Assembly: GCF_933775445.1 (NCBI RefSeq)
Contig: NC_065876.1
Coordinates: 9,176,001 to 9,240,000, forward strand
Source: Argentina anserina
Lineage: Eukaryota > Streptophyta > Magnoliopsida > Rosales > Rosaceae
Length of the DNA: 64,000 nucleotides
Direction of reading: 5' to 3'
The notes under the pieces are model-generated. The model had not been told where the DNA came from and did not search any database. It saw nothing but the letters and a program-made list of their open reading frames with translations. This document shows positions 11,503-23,451 of the stretch, piece by piece. A program made the translations under genes and the position numbers. Within the stretch, counting starts at the first letter, position 1. The number at the start of each line of letters is the position of its first letter.

Positions 11503-13615
11503 ATGGAGTGGACTGCTTGTCTCGATGAGTATGAGAAGCTTGTTTTCCGGATGAACACTCCTAGGTATGTCCCTCTTTCAAGAAGCAAGATTTCTTCGTG
11601 TTTGTGTTTCTGAAGATTTCTCCGGCAACTCGGAACTTTCCTTTCATTTTTTGAGAACTTTATTCAGAGACTCAGATCTCTTTCTTGGATTACTTTGCTT
11701 TACATCAAGTAATAATTTTGAAGATTAAACGATCTCACCGACTCACCCAAAATTTGTTTTTAAAATTTTATTTAAGTACTCAGAAACTCGTGTTCCAAAA
11801 TTCCGACTTTTCTTGATGGACCTGACCTTTCGGTTGATTTTACATTATAGGGTCGTGATTGACAATGCCGTCTGCTCCAATGCGACTTTAGTCAAGGTTT
11901 GCTTCTACGAAACACAATATGGAAACTCAAAAAGAAGATTTGATTTCGTCAAAAAATTTGACTGATCGAGTTTCTGGTTTGTTCTACAGGTCGACAGTGC
12001 TAGAAGGCATGGAATTCTTCTGGAGGCTGTTCAGGTCCTCACAGACCTAAACCTCACCATTAAAAAAGCTTATATTTCTTCTGATGGACGGTGGTTCATG
12101 GATGGTAAGAAATTTCAACGCTTTAATTTCTTTTAATTAATTTTATTCAAAGGATGTTATTTCTAAATTGGGTTATGTTTTTGGTACAGTTTTCCATGTT
12201 ACTGATCAAAATGGGAACAAATTAACGGACGAGAGCGTTATCAACTACATTGAGCAGGTAGTTTCATCAATAAATGCAGTGTTTATCTCAATTTTTACCA
12301 CCCAAATTTATGTTGAGATCAGTTTAGAGTTGAAAATGAAAGTTTGATTAATTATTTGTATTCGACAGTCGCTTGGAACAATTCACTTTGGAACTTCCAA
12401 CTGTTCTAACGGCCTAACAGCCCTGGAGCTGACCGGAACGGACCGAGTTGGTCTTCTTTCCGAGCTCTTTGCGGTGCTGGCCGAGATGCAATGCAATGTG
12501 GTTGAGTCTAAGGTCTGGACACACAACGGCCGAATTGCTTCACTGATTTATGTCAAGGACTGTGGTTCAGGTTCTCCAATTGAAGACTCGCATAAAATTG
12601 ATTCAATTGAGGCGAGGTTGAGGACTGTGCTCAAGGGAGACAATGATATTCGGAGCGCGAAAACCTCAGTGTCCATGGCCGTCACGCACACCGAAAGAAG
12701 ACTCCATCAGATGATGTTTGCAGATCGCGATTACGAAAGGAAGCCTATCCTACAGCTTAGTTCTGATTCTCCGATCGTAACGGTGCAGAATTGGGCTGAA
12801 AGGAGTTATTCTGTAGTGAACATTCAGTGCAAGGATCGGGCAAAGCTTTTGTTTGATGTTGTTTGCACGATGACAGATATGGGCTATGTGGTTTTCCATG
12901 CCACCATTAACACCGCAGGGGATAGAGGACACATGGTATATATATTCATTTCCTCATAGTTGGTCTATGTCCTGCTCTGTTTTTACTTGTGCAAACTGTT
13001 AAGCATTGGGTTCGATTTAATCAACTAACTGTAGTTTGTTGTTGAATTATGTTTCAGGAATTTTACATTAGGCATACTGATGGAACTCCAATCAGCTCTG
13101 AACCTGAACGACATCGTGTAATCCTATGCCTGCAAGCTGCTATTGAAAGAAGAGCATCTGAGGTATTGCTTACTTAAATTTGAATGGTTTTAGTTATTTT
13201 ATCTGGTTTCGAGTGCATTATGCTAATTACTATTTGGGATATGCCATTGCAGGGTGTGAGACTTGAATTGTGCACTGAGGATAGAGCAGGTCTTCTAGCT
13301 AATGTCACTAGAACATTCCGCGAGGCCGGCCTCAATGTGACAAGGGCTGAGATATCCACCTCAACAGACAAGGCTCAAAACGTTTTCTATGTCACCGATG
13401 CAATCGGAAACCCTGCTGATCGAGAAACCATCGATGCAGTGAGGCAGAGAGTGGGGCTGAGTGACTTGAAAGTAAAGGAACTGCCACTGATTTGCCATCC
13501 AAAGGGTGAAAGAGAAGATCAAGCTGTTGGGGTTGGTGGGGCAGTGCTGTTATCACTTGGGAGCTTAGTAAGGAGGAATCTGTTCAATTTGGGACTCATA
13601 AGGTCCTTTTCTTGA
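11503..13615 (+). CDS. ACR8: ACT domain-containing protein ACR8-like
   Basis: Seven coding exons join to a 441-residue protein: 11503-11564, 11851-11896, 11990-12104, 12190-12257, 12369-12935, 13058-13162 and 13253-13615, all with GT-AG introns and consistent phase. The N-terminus [20 protein letters not shown] and the C-terminus [16 protein letters not shown] match my memory of Arabidopsis ACR8 (about 445 residues). Four ACT domains lie at roughly 33-80, 114-180, 245-300 and 322-395, with repeated D-R-GLL cores (for example [11 protein letters not shown] and [11 protein letters not shown]). The GlnD-like ACR family has ACT repeats but no catalytic domain. Its members are thought to bind amino acids and relay nutrient state, and ACR8 is linked to hormone and stress responses. 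No lesion is seen. A TATA box, G-boxes and two hAT insertions lie upstream. Confidence 0.96.
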
Positions 13616-16139
13616 GGATGTTGTGGAAGATTTGGTTATTTCAGTAGCTGGCATTTGGCATTGGATGGTATATTATTCTTTGCTTGGTGATTTGGCATTG
13701 TACATAAAGAGAAAAGGAAGAAGGGAGGTGGAAATTTGGTGATAGTAGTTGCTGTTATAGGTGGGTTTGGTTTGGTTGGAGGAAAATTGATAGAGATTGG
13801 CCACTCCACCAATTTAAATGCTTTTGTTTGAAAATTAGTAGAGGGAAAGAACAGATGGGAATGTAAAAAAGGGTGTTGGGTGAGTAGTGAATTATATTGG
13901 TTTATTGCTGGAAGGAAAATAAGAGAATGTTAGGTAAAAGAGGAATAGGAATTTAAGCACCACAGCTAGATTTGTACATAGCAACTCTCATGTTTAAGGG
14001 ATTATTATTAGTTTTAATGGTTGACGTGATATTTTTTAATTCAATGTGTCTAGCTACTTTGTGTCAATCCAGAAGGTTTTTACTTTGTGTGCAATGTGGG
14101 AAGAATCTGATCCCCCTTAATTAGTAGTTTAGTATATAATGACTGCACCAGGACCTATAAGCTCGGTGTGAAAATGTCATCAACATGGAGAAAAACTGAT
14201 AAAGTTTGACAAGGAAATTATCTAGATTTGTAGGGCAAGAAGATCTTAGATTAAATAAGGAGAGTTGGTCATTTGGATGACTTTATTGAATCCATGTTCT
14301 CCAGTTTTCTTAGTAAGTTTGTTAGAGAAACCATGTTCTCTACTTCTCCAAGACATGTTTTTGATGTCAAATCAGCTTCAGACCCGTGACAGCGTGACTT
14401 ATCCGAACCGGCGGGAAGAGAACACGGCCATATCTTGGTTTCAAACTACTTTTTTAATTTTTATTTTTTTTAACTTTTTTATTTCCATGTTTCAAGATAT
14501 TTTCTATGTGGGGTCCGTAAATTTAGCGGAGGAAAACCCCTCAATGTTCTACGGTGGTACACCTGCATACCGAAACGGGTAGTCCAAAAACCGGGTATTA
14601 GGGTATCCCCACGGCCGAATGTAATTCTTCCGGCATGTGACTAATCTCTGACGGGGCCATGTGAAATGGTTTCAACCTGGTAGTCCAGAAACCGGGTGCC
14701 TAGGCCACAGTAATGTTCTCAATGCCCCAACTCAGGCCCATTGTGGCCCAGTTAGAAACAAAGAGGTGTAATGCCTCCGCCAACGATCAAACCCCTGACC
14801 AATGTCACGTTTAAATCCTGATTAAAAAATTGTCGCGGTCAGAAACTACTATACCACAATCCGTGGTTAAATTACTTTTTGACAAGGAAAAATAGAGTAA
14901 ATCTGTAATTATTTGGTCTACGAGTGTTTTAACTCATCCGGTCTAAAAAAAAGTTGGCCGAAAAATCACAAATGGTCACTTAATTTTGGGTACATAATAA
15001 TATTTGAAGCATTGAATGAATTAAACACTACTTGTTTTGTGATTACTTATCTAAATCATATGATTTTATATCATTCATGCTAACTTCCAGTTTCTTGTGA
15101 CGAATATCAGTTACCTCCTTGATTATAATCAACACTTACTAGTTGAGATCAAGTTATTTGTATGTCATCTATACTTTCTGCAAGACAAAACTGGGTCATA
15201 GGTCAAGACCCGTGGGATGCCAGCCCTATGACTCTCAAATGCTTAAATTAACGAGTATTAGACTCTTAAGCAAAATGTTAAGGACTTATATAGAAGTTCA
15301 TTACTTATTTTAGAAGGTTCTAATCCCTTTTATAGGCTTTGGGAAGTGTGCATATTTTCTCACATATTGATGTGGGAGATTGTAGCGGTAAACAGTGGCT
15401 TGGCCGCTGTAGGAAACCCACTTTGTAGAGTCGTGGCCAGCGCTGGTGATGGAACTAAGGGTCGCCGACCACCAATTCTTGGAGGTGGCAATGGTGGGAT
15501 TAGGTTCCTCTCTCAATTCTCTCCAAGAAACGGTCGGAAGTCGGAGAAATTCGCCGGAAAAGTCTCTCCTGACGAGAAAGAGTTAATACACTTTAGTGTG
15601 ATTATTATCTTAATACATGATAATTCAAATTAGGGAATTTGTAAGAAAAACGAGTATACATGATAATTGTAACAAGTTCATGGAACTTTGAGTCCGATAG
15701 CGACGGGATGGAATAGCCATCAAATTAGGGAATTTGTATACTAAAGAAAAACGAAACAAATCAGGGATTTGTATTATACATCAACTGATTGGGATATATT
15801 GGATTGAAAGTAGTCAAAGGCAAGCAAAAGGATAAGAAAAAAAAAAGGAAATGGATAATCCAACAAATTAAGATTTGGTTTTGTCTATAAGAAATAGAAA
15901 GCGGCTAATAATGTTGTTTATGTGTCCAAGGGGCTAAACACCACGACTCCCGACAATTTGTCGAACAATTTCTATAGTTGCAGCTTTGTCTGATTTGCCC
16001 TCTAATTTGCTTCTTTGATATTCAATTAAACTAATCGTACATTCACTTAAAGTTCCCCGAAAAACCTAACCTGACTCTAATCTTAAACCCTAACCCTGAA
16101 TCAACAACGTTACTTTCCTTTTGAGGAGTTTAAATAAGA
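13616..16139. other. ACR8 3' region and intergenic DNA
   Basis: The first 350 bases or so are the likely ACR8 3' untranslated region. Beyond that no gene is supported. At 14560-14710 a short motif (GTAGTCCA-AAACCGGGT) occurs twice about 110 bases apart. Open frames at 14265-14582 and 15346-15633 look like chance or decayed repeat sequence. A poly-A-rich stretch lies near 15835. Confidence 0.4.
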
Positions 16140-16209
16140 GGATTGCGAGGGCGCCATACTAACTTACACGGATACGGACACGAGTGTTCGTATTGAACAT
16201 GATTTGATA

Positions 16210-17245
16210 CAGGGGCGGAACCAGGATTGAAAAATGGGTAGGGCTGATTTTTGTCCAATTTTTTTTTAGAAAATTAAATACCTAAAAAATATATAAATAA
16301 TATGTTAATTACATGTAAAAAATTAGATGAATTAAATTTGAAAATGTCTCATTTCAAGTGTATGTCCTCAACGTATAAACCATTACCAACCACATTTTTA
16401 TTATGCTTCAATGAAGTTTTTTGTAGTAACATACATATGAAAACATAATTTGAGACTATTGGACTTCAAGTTCTTTCTTCTACTTTGCACCACTTAGTTC
16501 ATAATCCTTATCTTCAGATGAGATCATATAACCAAGTAAACCAACCATCCATGTGATGAAGTGTTTTGAATCACATTCAAGTACATAAAAACATGCGTAC
16601 CAATAAATTTGAGGTTTTCAGTTGAGCGCAATATGAAATCTAAGCATAAGCCTAAGTAAAAAAGAAGTCCCTTCAACAATCAAGCGCTAATTGCTGCTGA
16701 ATAAAGAGATTTTGCCTCTCGCATTTCAATCGCAAGTGACATTGGTATTGTATCGATCGTGGCTAAAGAAAGATAATGAGAAAAAAAATAGGGAGAAAAT
16801 ATAAATAAATTAAAATAGATTTTAGAGATAGAAAATAGGTAGACAAAGTTGTAAAGTATAAGAATATAGAAAAAAATTTGAAAGGGAAAAAAACTGGAAA
16901 GGAGAAAAAAGGAATGAAAAAAATGGATAGAGAATATAAATAATTAATATAGAGTTTAGATTTTCTCAAAATTGTAAAGTAGAAGGATATAGAAAAGTTT
17001 TTAAAAAGGAAAAAGAACTAAGAAAGAAGAGAAAGAAGAAAAAAAAATAGAATGAAAAATACAAAAAGTGGGGGGAGTGGGGAATCGAACCAAGAGTCAT
17101 TGGGTAGGACTAGAATTGAAAATTGTAGTTAGCCAATTCAACCAACATAGACATTTGTTATTTTAACACATATACTAGTTAATATTTGTGGTTGTTTTTC
17201 GGTAGGGCTATAGCCCCACTAGCCTTCCATGTGGTTCCGCCCCTG
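16210..17245. mobile_element. Non-autonomous hAT element, CAGGGGCGGAACCA type
   Basis: The left end CAGGGGCGGAACCA and right end TGGTTCCGCCCCTG are perfect 14-base inverted repeats. They are flanked by a perfect 8-bp direct duplication ATTTGATA (16202-16209 and 17246-17253). These are typical of a widespread plant hAT family. The interior is A-rich and has no transposase. Near the right end, the minus strand contains a tRNA-like B box (listed separately). Confidence 0.92.
17085..17097 (-). other. tRNA-like B-box inside the hAT element
   Basis: The minus strand reads GGTTCGATTCC, a perfect match to the RNA polymerase III B box of tRNA genes. About 40-50 bases upstream on that strand TTGGTTGAATTGGCTAAC is a weak A-box-like stretch. 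No cloverleaf could be built, so this is a tRNA-derived remnant or chance, not a functional tRNA. Confidence 0.3.
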
Positions 17246-17363
17246 ATTTGATATGCGGACACGCCAAATGAAATTTTTGTTAGACACGGACACAAATATT
17301 TTTTAGACACGTTAATTAAATATTATTTTAAATATATATACCTAATTAAGAAAAAAAATATAG

Positions 17364-17461
17364 GGGCTGCTCAAGAAGAGAAATCCAGTGATGAAGAGCT
17401 GAGTCAAGATGAATATGTCTCCAATGATGATGAGGGTGTTGCAAGCAAAGCTGATTCCTAG
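17364..17461 (+). pseudogene. Possible captured terminal exon, acidic tail
   Basis: After a plausible acceptor (TATAG), 32 codons run open to a stop at 17459-17461, encoding an acidic serine-rich tail such as EEKSSDEELSQDEY and SNDDEG. Codon structure and acidic bias look like a real C-terminus. No upstream exons were identified, so this is a fragment, perhaps captured by the surrounding transposon. The source gene is not recognised. Confidence 0.3.
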
Positions 17462-18110
17462 GTGCTTAAAATATAGTTGGCCTAATTTACTGGTCATTGT
17501 ACTTGTACATTATAATTGTGCTCATGCATTGAAATTAGACCAAACAAAAACCGAGGGTTTATAGAAAATTTCATGTCCTTCTGTTATTGACTTATTGTGC
17601 AATTAATCAACTATGCTTTAATATTTTGCTTGAAGTTATCTTCTGATCCTTATATGCGAACACTAATTCGCCTATACATTTCCATTATAAGCCAAACTAC
17701 TGGAGTCCTCAGTAGCATTATAGCTCAATGCACAACTAAGTTTTGTGATATTAACTCCACCGAGCCTAACACTTCTCAACCCCCGAAACAAGTTGGATCA
17801 AATTAGTTGTGAAATGATCTCAACCTGAGCTTAAATTCGTTTTAGCTTTGCGTATGTGTAGAAGAACATGTATCACTAGTTCACTACTATGAATCACTAT
17901 TCAATCATCACCCATAAAATCCATAATTGATTAAAAGAAAGTGAAGAAACTGATTTGAAACCCCGAACTCCAACTCTATTCAATCACCACACATAAATCC
18001 ATAATTGATTACACCCATAACTCAATTCATCACAAATCAAAAAATTCTTTAGTTCTTCATTCAATCAACATAAGTAGAATAAGAAGAAAAGAAAGGAGAG
18101 AGTTTGGACT

Positions 18111-18454
18111 TACCTTACTGAAGAGATCGTCGCTGGCGGTGGTGGCGACATGAGGAAGAGCCTTGACGGCGGCGACGAAGTGGTTGGGGTTGGAGTTTCG
18201 TTGGCTGTGTGAGAGGGACTGAGAGCAATGAGGCAAGGAGGTAGGACTACATGAGCAATCTCGCAGTTTAGGTCCAAAACAATTTGATGGCAAAAATACT
18301 GGACACGCGCGTTTAGCAATCTCACACTTTCGTATTGAAGCGTGTCTGAGCCGTGTCCAATTCCAGTTCGCGTGTTTGACGCGTATTGGGGTGTGTCCAT
18401 GTCGGACACGCAATACGCCACTTCAGGGGCGTGTCCGTGCAACATAGGCATCAT
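18111..18454 (-). pseudogene. Possible captured first exon (minus strand)
   Basis: A minus-strand open frame reads HSQRNSNPNHFVAAVKALPH and then TTASDDLFSK, and ends at a good splice donor (AG then GTAAGT near 18110). It is Ser/Pro-rich upstream, like a plastid or mitochondrial targeting region. No further exons are visible in the window. It lies in the same transposon-like block as the fragment at 17364-17461 but on the other strand, so it comes from a different source. Family not recognised. Confidence 0.3.
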
Positions 18455-18464
18455 AATATGACTT

Positions 18465-19052
18465 CAAATCCGGCGCCGCAATCCTATGTAGTATGTCATG
18501 TCACATTGCCGCATCAACAATTAAAATTATATAAAAATTTAATTTTAAATGAAGATAATTATATATTTGTTAATCCAACAGTTCTAAATTATTATAATTG
18601 TTTTTTCTTTTTATCATTTCTTCTTTTTCATCACAATAATGCTTATAAAATACAATTTTAAAAAGTAAAATTTACGAAAATATGCTTTTAAATATGTGTG
18701 TGCATGCGTGAAATATTATATGCACAAAATATACTTATTTTCACATTTCAAACGATGTAAGGTAACTACAATATTTATATTTAGATGAAAACTTTTTATA
18801 ACATTCTTTAGTTTTTGTAAATGAAATATTTATTTATTATGGTATAATCGATTTAAGGAGATATGTAAGGTAACAAATGTTAGTTTTCCTAGAGTATACA
18901 TATCTTAATTAATATCATATTTAATACAATTATGTCAATGGTAATCTTTCTAGTGACAAATATGTCAAGATTCATGATTTTCTTATTTAATTAATTTACA
19001 TTCATGATCAATTAATGGCTATAATTAATTAATACAATTACCATATAGGTAC

Positions 19053-19085
<33 letters not shown>

Positions 19086-19370
19086 GAATATATATCGCAT
19101 GCGCGCACACACACATATATCTATATATTTCAAGCATACTTTGTATATATCGTATTTTTATTACATTTTTGAAAAAATAAATAATATATAAAAAAATTAC
19201 AATTTTTTTATAATAATCTAGAATCGTTGGATTAACAAGAATAAGATTGTCTTTTCATTCAAAAATGATATTTTGTGATTATTATAATTGCTAACATGGC
19301 AAGATGAATTAGCATGACACGTGGGATTGCAGCGCCAAATCTGGCGATATATTATGGCGTTAAAACAAAT
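18465..19370. mobile_element. Non-autonomous element with long inverted repeats
   Basis: The left segment (about 18470-18605) and right segment (about 19205-19350) are diverged inverted copies of each other. Shared blocks are GGCGC-GCAATCC, a TTGCC-CAT-A-CAATTA block, and GTTAATCCAAC followed by TTCTA-ATTATTATAA. Arms of about 140 bases suit a Mutator-like MITE. The core is AT-rich with CA and TA microsatellites. No target duplication could be fixed. Confidence 0.55.
19052..19086. repeat. CA/TA compound microsatellite
   Basis: A run of about nine CA repeats passes directly into about eight TA repeats, with a second short CA and TA patch to about 19135. It lies in the core of the long-inverted-repeat element. 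Confidence 0.9.
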
Positions 19371-22300
19371 TTTTAAGTAATTGCATACATACAAATATAT
19401 ATTTTAGACGCCGTATTTTAGTCTTATTTTTATTTGTAGTTGCGTTGAACTCTTTAAGTGTTAATGTTAGAGTTTACTCTCTAAAGACTCAGTTATATTT
19501 GGCCGTATGAGATTTTTTCGGTCGATACCATACATAATTTAATAGAAATTACAAAGGTTTTTTATCTAGCATTTCATTCACAATTTGAAGGAGACAAGAG
19601 TATTACCATCAAGCCAAAATTCACCAGTGTACATGTTCCGGTAAGATATAATAACTTATACCTATCTTTTTTTTTTGGGTCAACTGAACTTGTACCTATC
19701 TTGGATCAAAAATCTCTACGCAAACTATGCATTATCAATATACCAAGATAAAGGAGCTAGTTTGGAAATTGATAGGTCATTCTCACAATAAATTAGAAAG
19801 GTTCGTATAGTTCAACTTGGAACTTTTTTGTTTTTTGTTTTTTGGACAACCTCTCTTACCAACCCTAGGAAGGTGAAGTATATATCATCATGGTGGTCCA
19901 AGGTTATTGTTTTTGGCATCTGGTTGTTTGTTTACAACTAAAACCCCTGCATCGCCTACCTAGCCTTTAACTACGCCGGTTAAAACGCAAAGCTCCGCCA
20001 TAGCTGGCTGAACGTGTTCGTATGCCCTCGATATAATCTATGCATGTTTTATAGCTCAGTTTGAATCTGCAGCTTAACCACATGCATGCATGCCCTTAGA
20101 TTAATCAGCTCTTCTTTACATAAACTTGTTTGTTAGCTTTGATGGATATATATGATACTTGTTTTTTAGTTCTTGGTTTTTTGGGGGCTCAAAAAGCTGA
20201 TATTGCTGCTCAGATCAACTCACACATGTATTGGTTATCGATATATGGTAACTGGGTTTTCTTTCTTTGACCTATAGCTAATGGCAATGGAGCTACCAAT
20301 GTGCTTATATATGATTTTGAACATTTCTCAAGGCATTACGAAAATGGCTGTTGCGACTTGCGACTAGCTTGTAGAAGGCAATCCCCATGCCTCCTCCCCA
20401 GTTTCAATTTCATTTTATTGTGCATGTGATATATCCCAATCATAGAAAACTTTCGTTGACAATTTGAGTATTATCTAATCGAGTATCGGTTTGGTTTAGT
20501 ATTTGTTCCACAATGACAACTTTGAAAATGCCATTTATTGGTGGAGACTGGAGAGCATAAAACATGTATGCTTTATTTGTGGAGTGTCATGATTCATGAG
20601 TGCGACATACCATTGATGAGTTGGTGCGATAGTTAAGACGTACGAACTATGGCATATCCAACTTCTTAAAGCAGCTAGCGTAGAGGTTTAAGAATCTAGC
20701 ATACACTTAATCTCCTCACACATATGGTAATGTTTGGTCAAGTAGAATTAATATGTTCGGAGGTTGATCCAATGTAGTAAGAGGTCTTAAGTTCAACTCT
20801 TTATTATTTAGTTATGGCTCTCTTCACATTTAAATTGGCTTAAACGGATCATCGGGTGTAACCATATGCGTATGTTTTACACTCATTTCAGATCTTAAAA
20901 TACCGTCTTATTTGTTGTCCTGATATTTCTGCATCCTATTTCTCTCAGTTATAAGGACAAACATCAATCCAAAGTTCCAAACAACTCAACTATCTATCTT
21001 GGCATTTTCTTCATAACATCTATACCTACTTTGCTAATTATCACCTCAATGATTCTTTCAGAAATGATAAAACATAAGCCAAGAGGATTGATTAGCATTC
21101 TGATAGGAGAAAAGACCTATTAATCTAATAGTGTATAGAAGCTAGTACTCTCTGTGTGATTGTCCTTTCATTCCAATCGTATAACCAGCTATCCAATACA
21201 TATATAATCCAAGTACAGTAATCTTTTGTTGGTGTTCCATATCAAACATATGTTTGATCGGAGATTCCAATTAACAAAGTGGTCTTTGGTTTATTGTAAT
21301 TAAGCTGCACAATTTCTTTAGTTAGTGGAACTTCTTTTATATGCTTCTCTATCTTTCTGGCAAATTCTACCTCTCACATTCATACAGCTTTGCAAGTTTG
21401 CATCGCTTCATTTATATATCCATGCGTGGAAAGTTAGTCCTATTAGTATATAAGTAATGCAAAGCATAACCTAGTTAAATTATCTAATAGCTAGCTAGCT
21501 AAACCACTTAGAGATTCCCAGCCAACTATGCTATAGGTATCATATACTATATATGATACTAATAACTTGCAATTTACTACTCTTTTTGTGCATCCTAAGT
21601 TCTAGTGAAAATGGGTATTTTTCTCTTAATCTGTCCCTTTGCGGTGACTACAAATTAATCAATTGCTATATAAAATAACAGGGCTTTCTGTCCCATCCTA
21701 ATCTGGCTGCTAATTCCAATTCCTTTTCTATTTGGAATTTGGAATCTGTATATATCCAAATGTCTTCTTGGAATTTTATAGTTGTAGTTCAACAAGTTGT
21801 TGATGTTTCCAATAATTATGCTGATGCAATTGAAAGAGCATATGATGATCTAATTCTGGTTTCAATATAATGAATATATGCTTCAGGAATGCATCAGGCA
21901 CTTTTGTCTTATAATCTGGAATCATATATACAGTTATACACAAATTGACATGTTAATTTGGATGCATGAAACACTTCACTCATGAATAGACTATTGCTCT
22001 TAAGACAGTGATGGAACTAATCACGCCAAGTGGCCTGTATATAATGTAATAATGTACCAAACCAGCATGAATCCAGATGATAGTGATAGTAATTATTTAC
22101 TTGATGAATCTCAATCATGTGAATAAGGAACAAAGCATTTGTTCCATTAATTGCTTAAACAGTTTAAAGTGAATTGAAATAAGCAGATTATACTGAATGT
22201 GACTTAACAGCTAAAGATGTCTTCCAACAAGCTAATATTCCTCATGGTATTAAGTTGACATTCAGTGTAGATTTATGAGTGCTAATTAAGCTCATGCATT

Positions 22301-22850
22301 CTAGCAACAATTAACATTGTCCGCCATTGTCAAGGAGATAGAACTCGAACCTTCCATCAGTCAAATTTACGTCAAACAAAATGCAGAGATCGCAAATCTT
22401 TAATTATCATAATTCCTAGATCGGAAGAATGCAGAGTTGATTACTAGCTTTTAGCTTCTTTAAATTAACCATCCCTTGCTAGGTAAGTTTATATGAAGAA
22501 CCTGAAAACTTTGTGCTTCCAAATGAGACTTGTTTGTTTGCTGCAATGAGCCGCAATCTTTATGCATAGAATCTCTCTCTCTTTATTCTTGTCTTAATTA
22601 GCCTTTCCCTTTTCAGTTGTTCACATAGCTTTGTAATAAGTCGGTGCATGCTTGCCTGTTTTATCCGGTTTCTATCTCAGCATTTCAGAAAGTTCACAAA
22701 GCCTATCCCTTTCTCCTTAAGCTACCTCCTTTTCCTAGTCATTCCTCCCTGGAAGATTCTCGATCATATTCAAAAATAGAGTACGTAGCAAGCCAGTAGT
22801 TGTAAAGTTGCAACTACATGAACATCATCTTAGGTTTTCTCTTTCAAGTG
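19371..22850. other. Intergenic DNA without supported genes
   Basis: AT-rich sequence with no open frame over 60 codons that looks like protein. Around 20620-20810 there are two weak tRNA-SINE-like patches (GTTGGTGCGATAGTTAAGACG, and GAGGTCTTAAGTTCAACTC), too decayed to call. A visual check for well-known plant microRNA sequences found none. Confidence 0.4.
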
Positions 22851-22855
22851 AAATA

Positions 22856-23446
22856 TGTTAAACAGCGACAAACGTGGTTCGTGGACCAACTGTACTGATA
22901 TTGTCTCAACTTAGCCACCTCACAAGTGTTGGGTTTTGATCATAAAAGGCCTCGGTACAATTGGTTATTATCCACCCACTTATAAGCTTTATTTTCTTTG
23001 TCACTTCTTAGATGTGGGATCTCTCCTCTCCAACACGCCCTCTCACGTGTAACCTAATTTTTAGGTATGCACGTGACAGATTAAATTAGGTTACACGTGA
23101 CAGATTAACATCCCACATACTGGGATGAAAGAAACTAAGGTCCAATAACCAACGACACTTAGTAGTCATCCAATCGGAAATCCTCCGATGGCATGACAAA
23201 GTGGCACCCTACTCGGGTCCACGAAAGATTGGAGGCGCGACTGGAGAGGGACCCCACTCTAATATCATATTAAACAGCGACAAGCGTGGCTCGTGGACCA
23301 ACTGTACCGATACTGTCCCAACTTAGCCACCTCACAGGTGTTGGGTTTTGATCAAAAAGGTCTCCGTACAATTGGTTATTATTCACCCACTTATAAGTTT
23401 TATTTTCTTTGTCACTTCTTAGATGTGAGATCTCTCATCTCCAACA
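22856..23446 (-). mobile_element. TRIM retrotransposon, 591 bp, with 5-bp target duplication
   Basis: Two direct repeats, 22856-23035 and 23268-23446 (about 180 bp each), begin TGTTAAACAGCGAC/TATTAAACAGCGAC and end CTCCAACA. A perfect target duplication AAATA flanks the unit (22851-22855 and 23447-23451). On the minus strand the LTR begins TGTTGGAGA. TGATATTAGAG, a degenerate initiator-tRNA-Met primer site, follows the 5' LTR at 23257-23267. GAGAGGGCG precedes the other LTR as a short polypurine tract. Only 232 bp lie between the LTRs and none is coding, so it depends on other elements. The interior contains a perfect hairpin (23043-23100). Confidence 0.93.
23043..23100. repeat. Perfect 18-bp hairpin inside the TRIM
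   Basis: TCACGTGTAACCTAATTT (23043-23060) is exactly inverted at 23083-23100, with a 22-base loop. The loop repeats the CACGTGACAGATTA motif found just after the stem. This is a strong stem in RNA or single-stranded DNA, close to the element's polypurine tract. Confidence 0.85.
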
Positions 23447-23451
23447 AAATA

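Larger units (their letters stand above)
16140..18460. mobile_element. GACACG-rich DNA transposon carrying gene-like fragments
   Basis: Sequence around 16170-16195 (ACACGGATACGGACACG), resumed at 17255-17310, and sequence around 18300-18445 in inverted orientation (CGTGTCCGTGC) share GACACG/CGTGTC repeats and a CGTATTG word. This suggests the two diverged ends of one element. Between them lie a possible terminal exon on the plus strand and a possible first exon on the minus strand (listed separately), as in gene-capturing DNA transposons. A smaller hAT element is inserted in its left part. No target duplication was found and the exact ends are uncertain. Confidence 0.4.
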
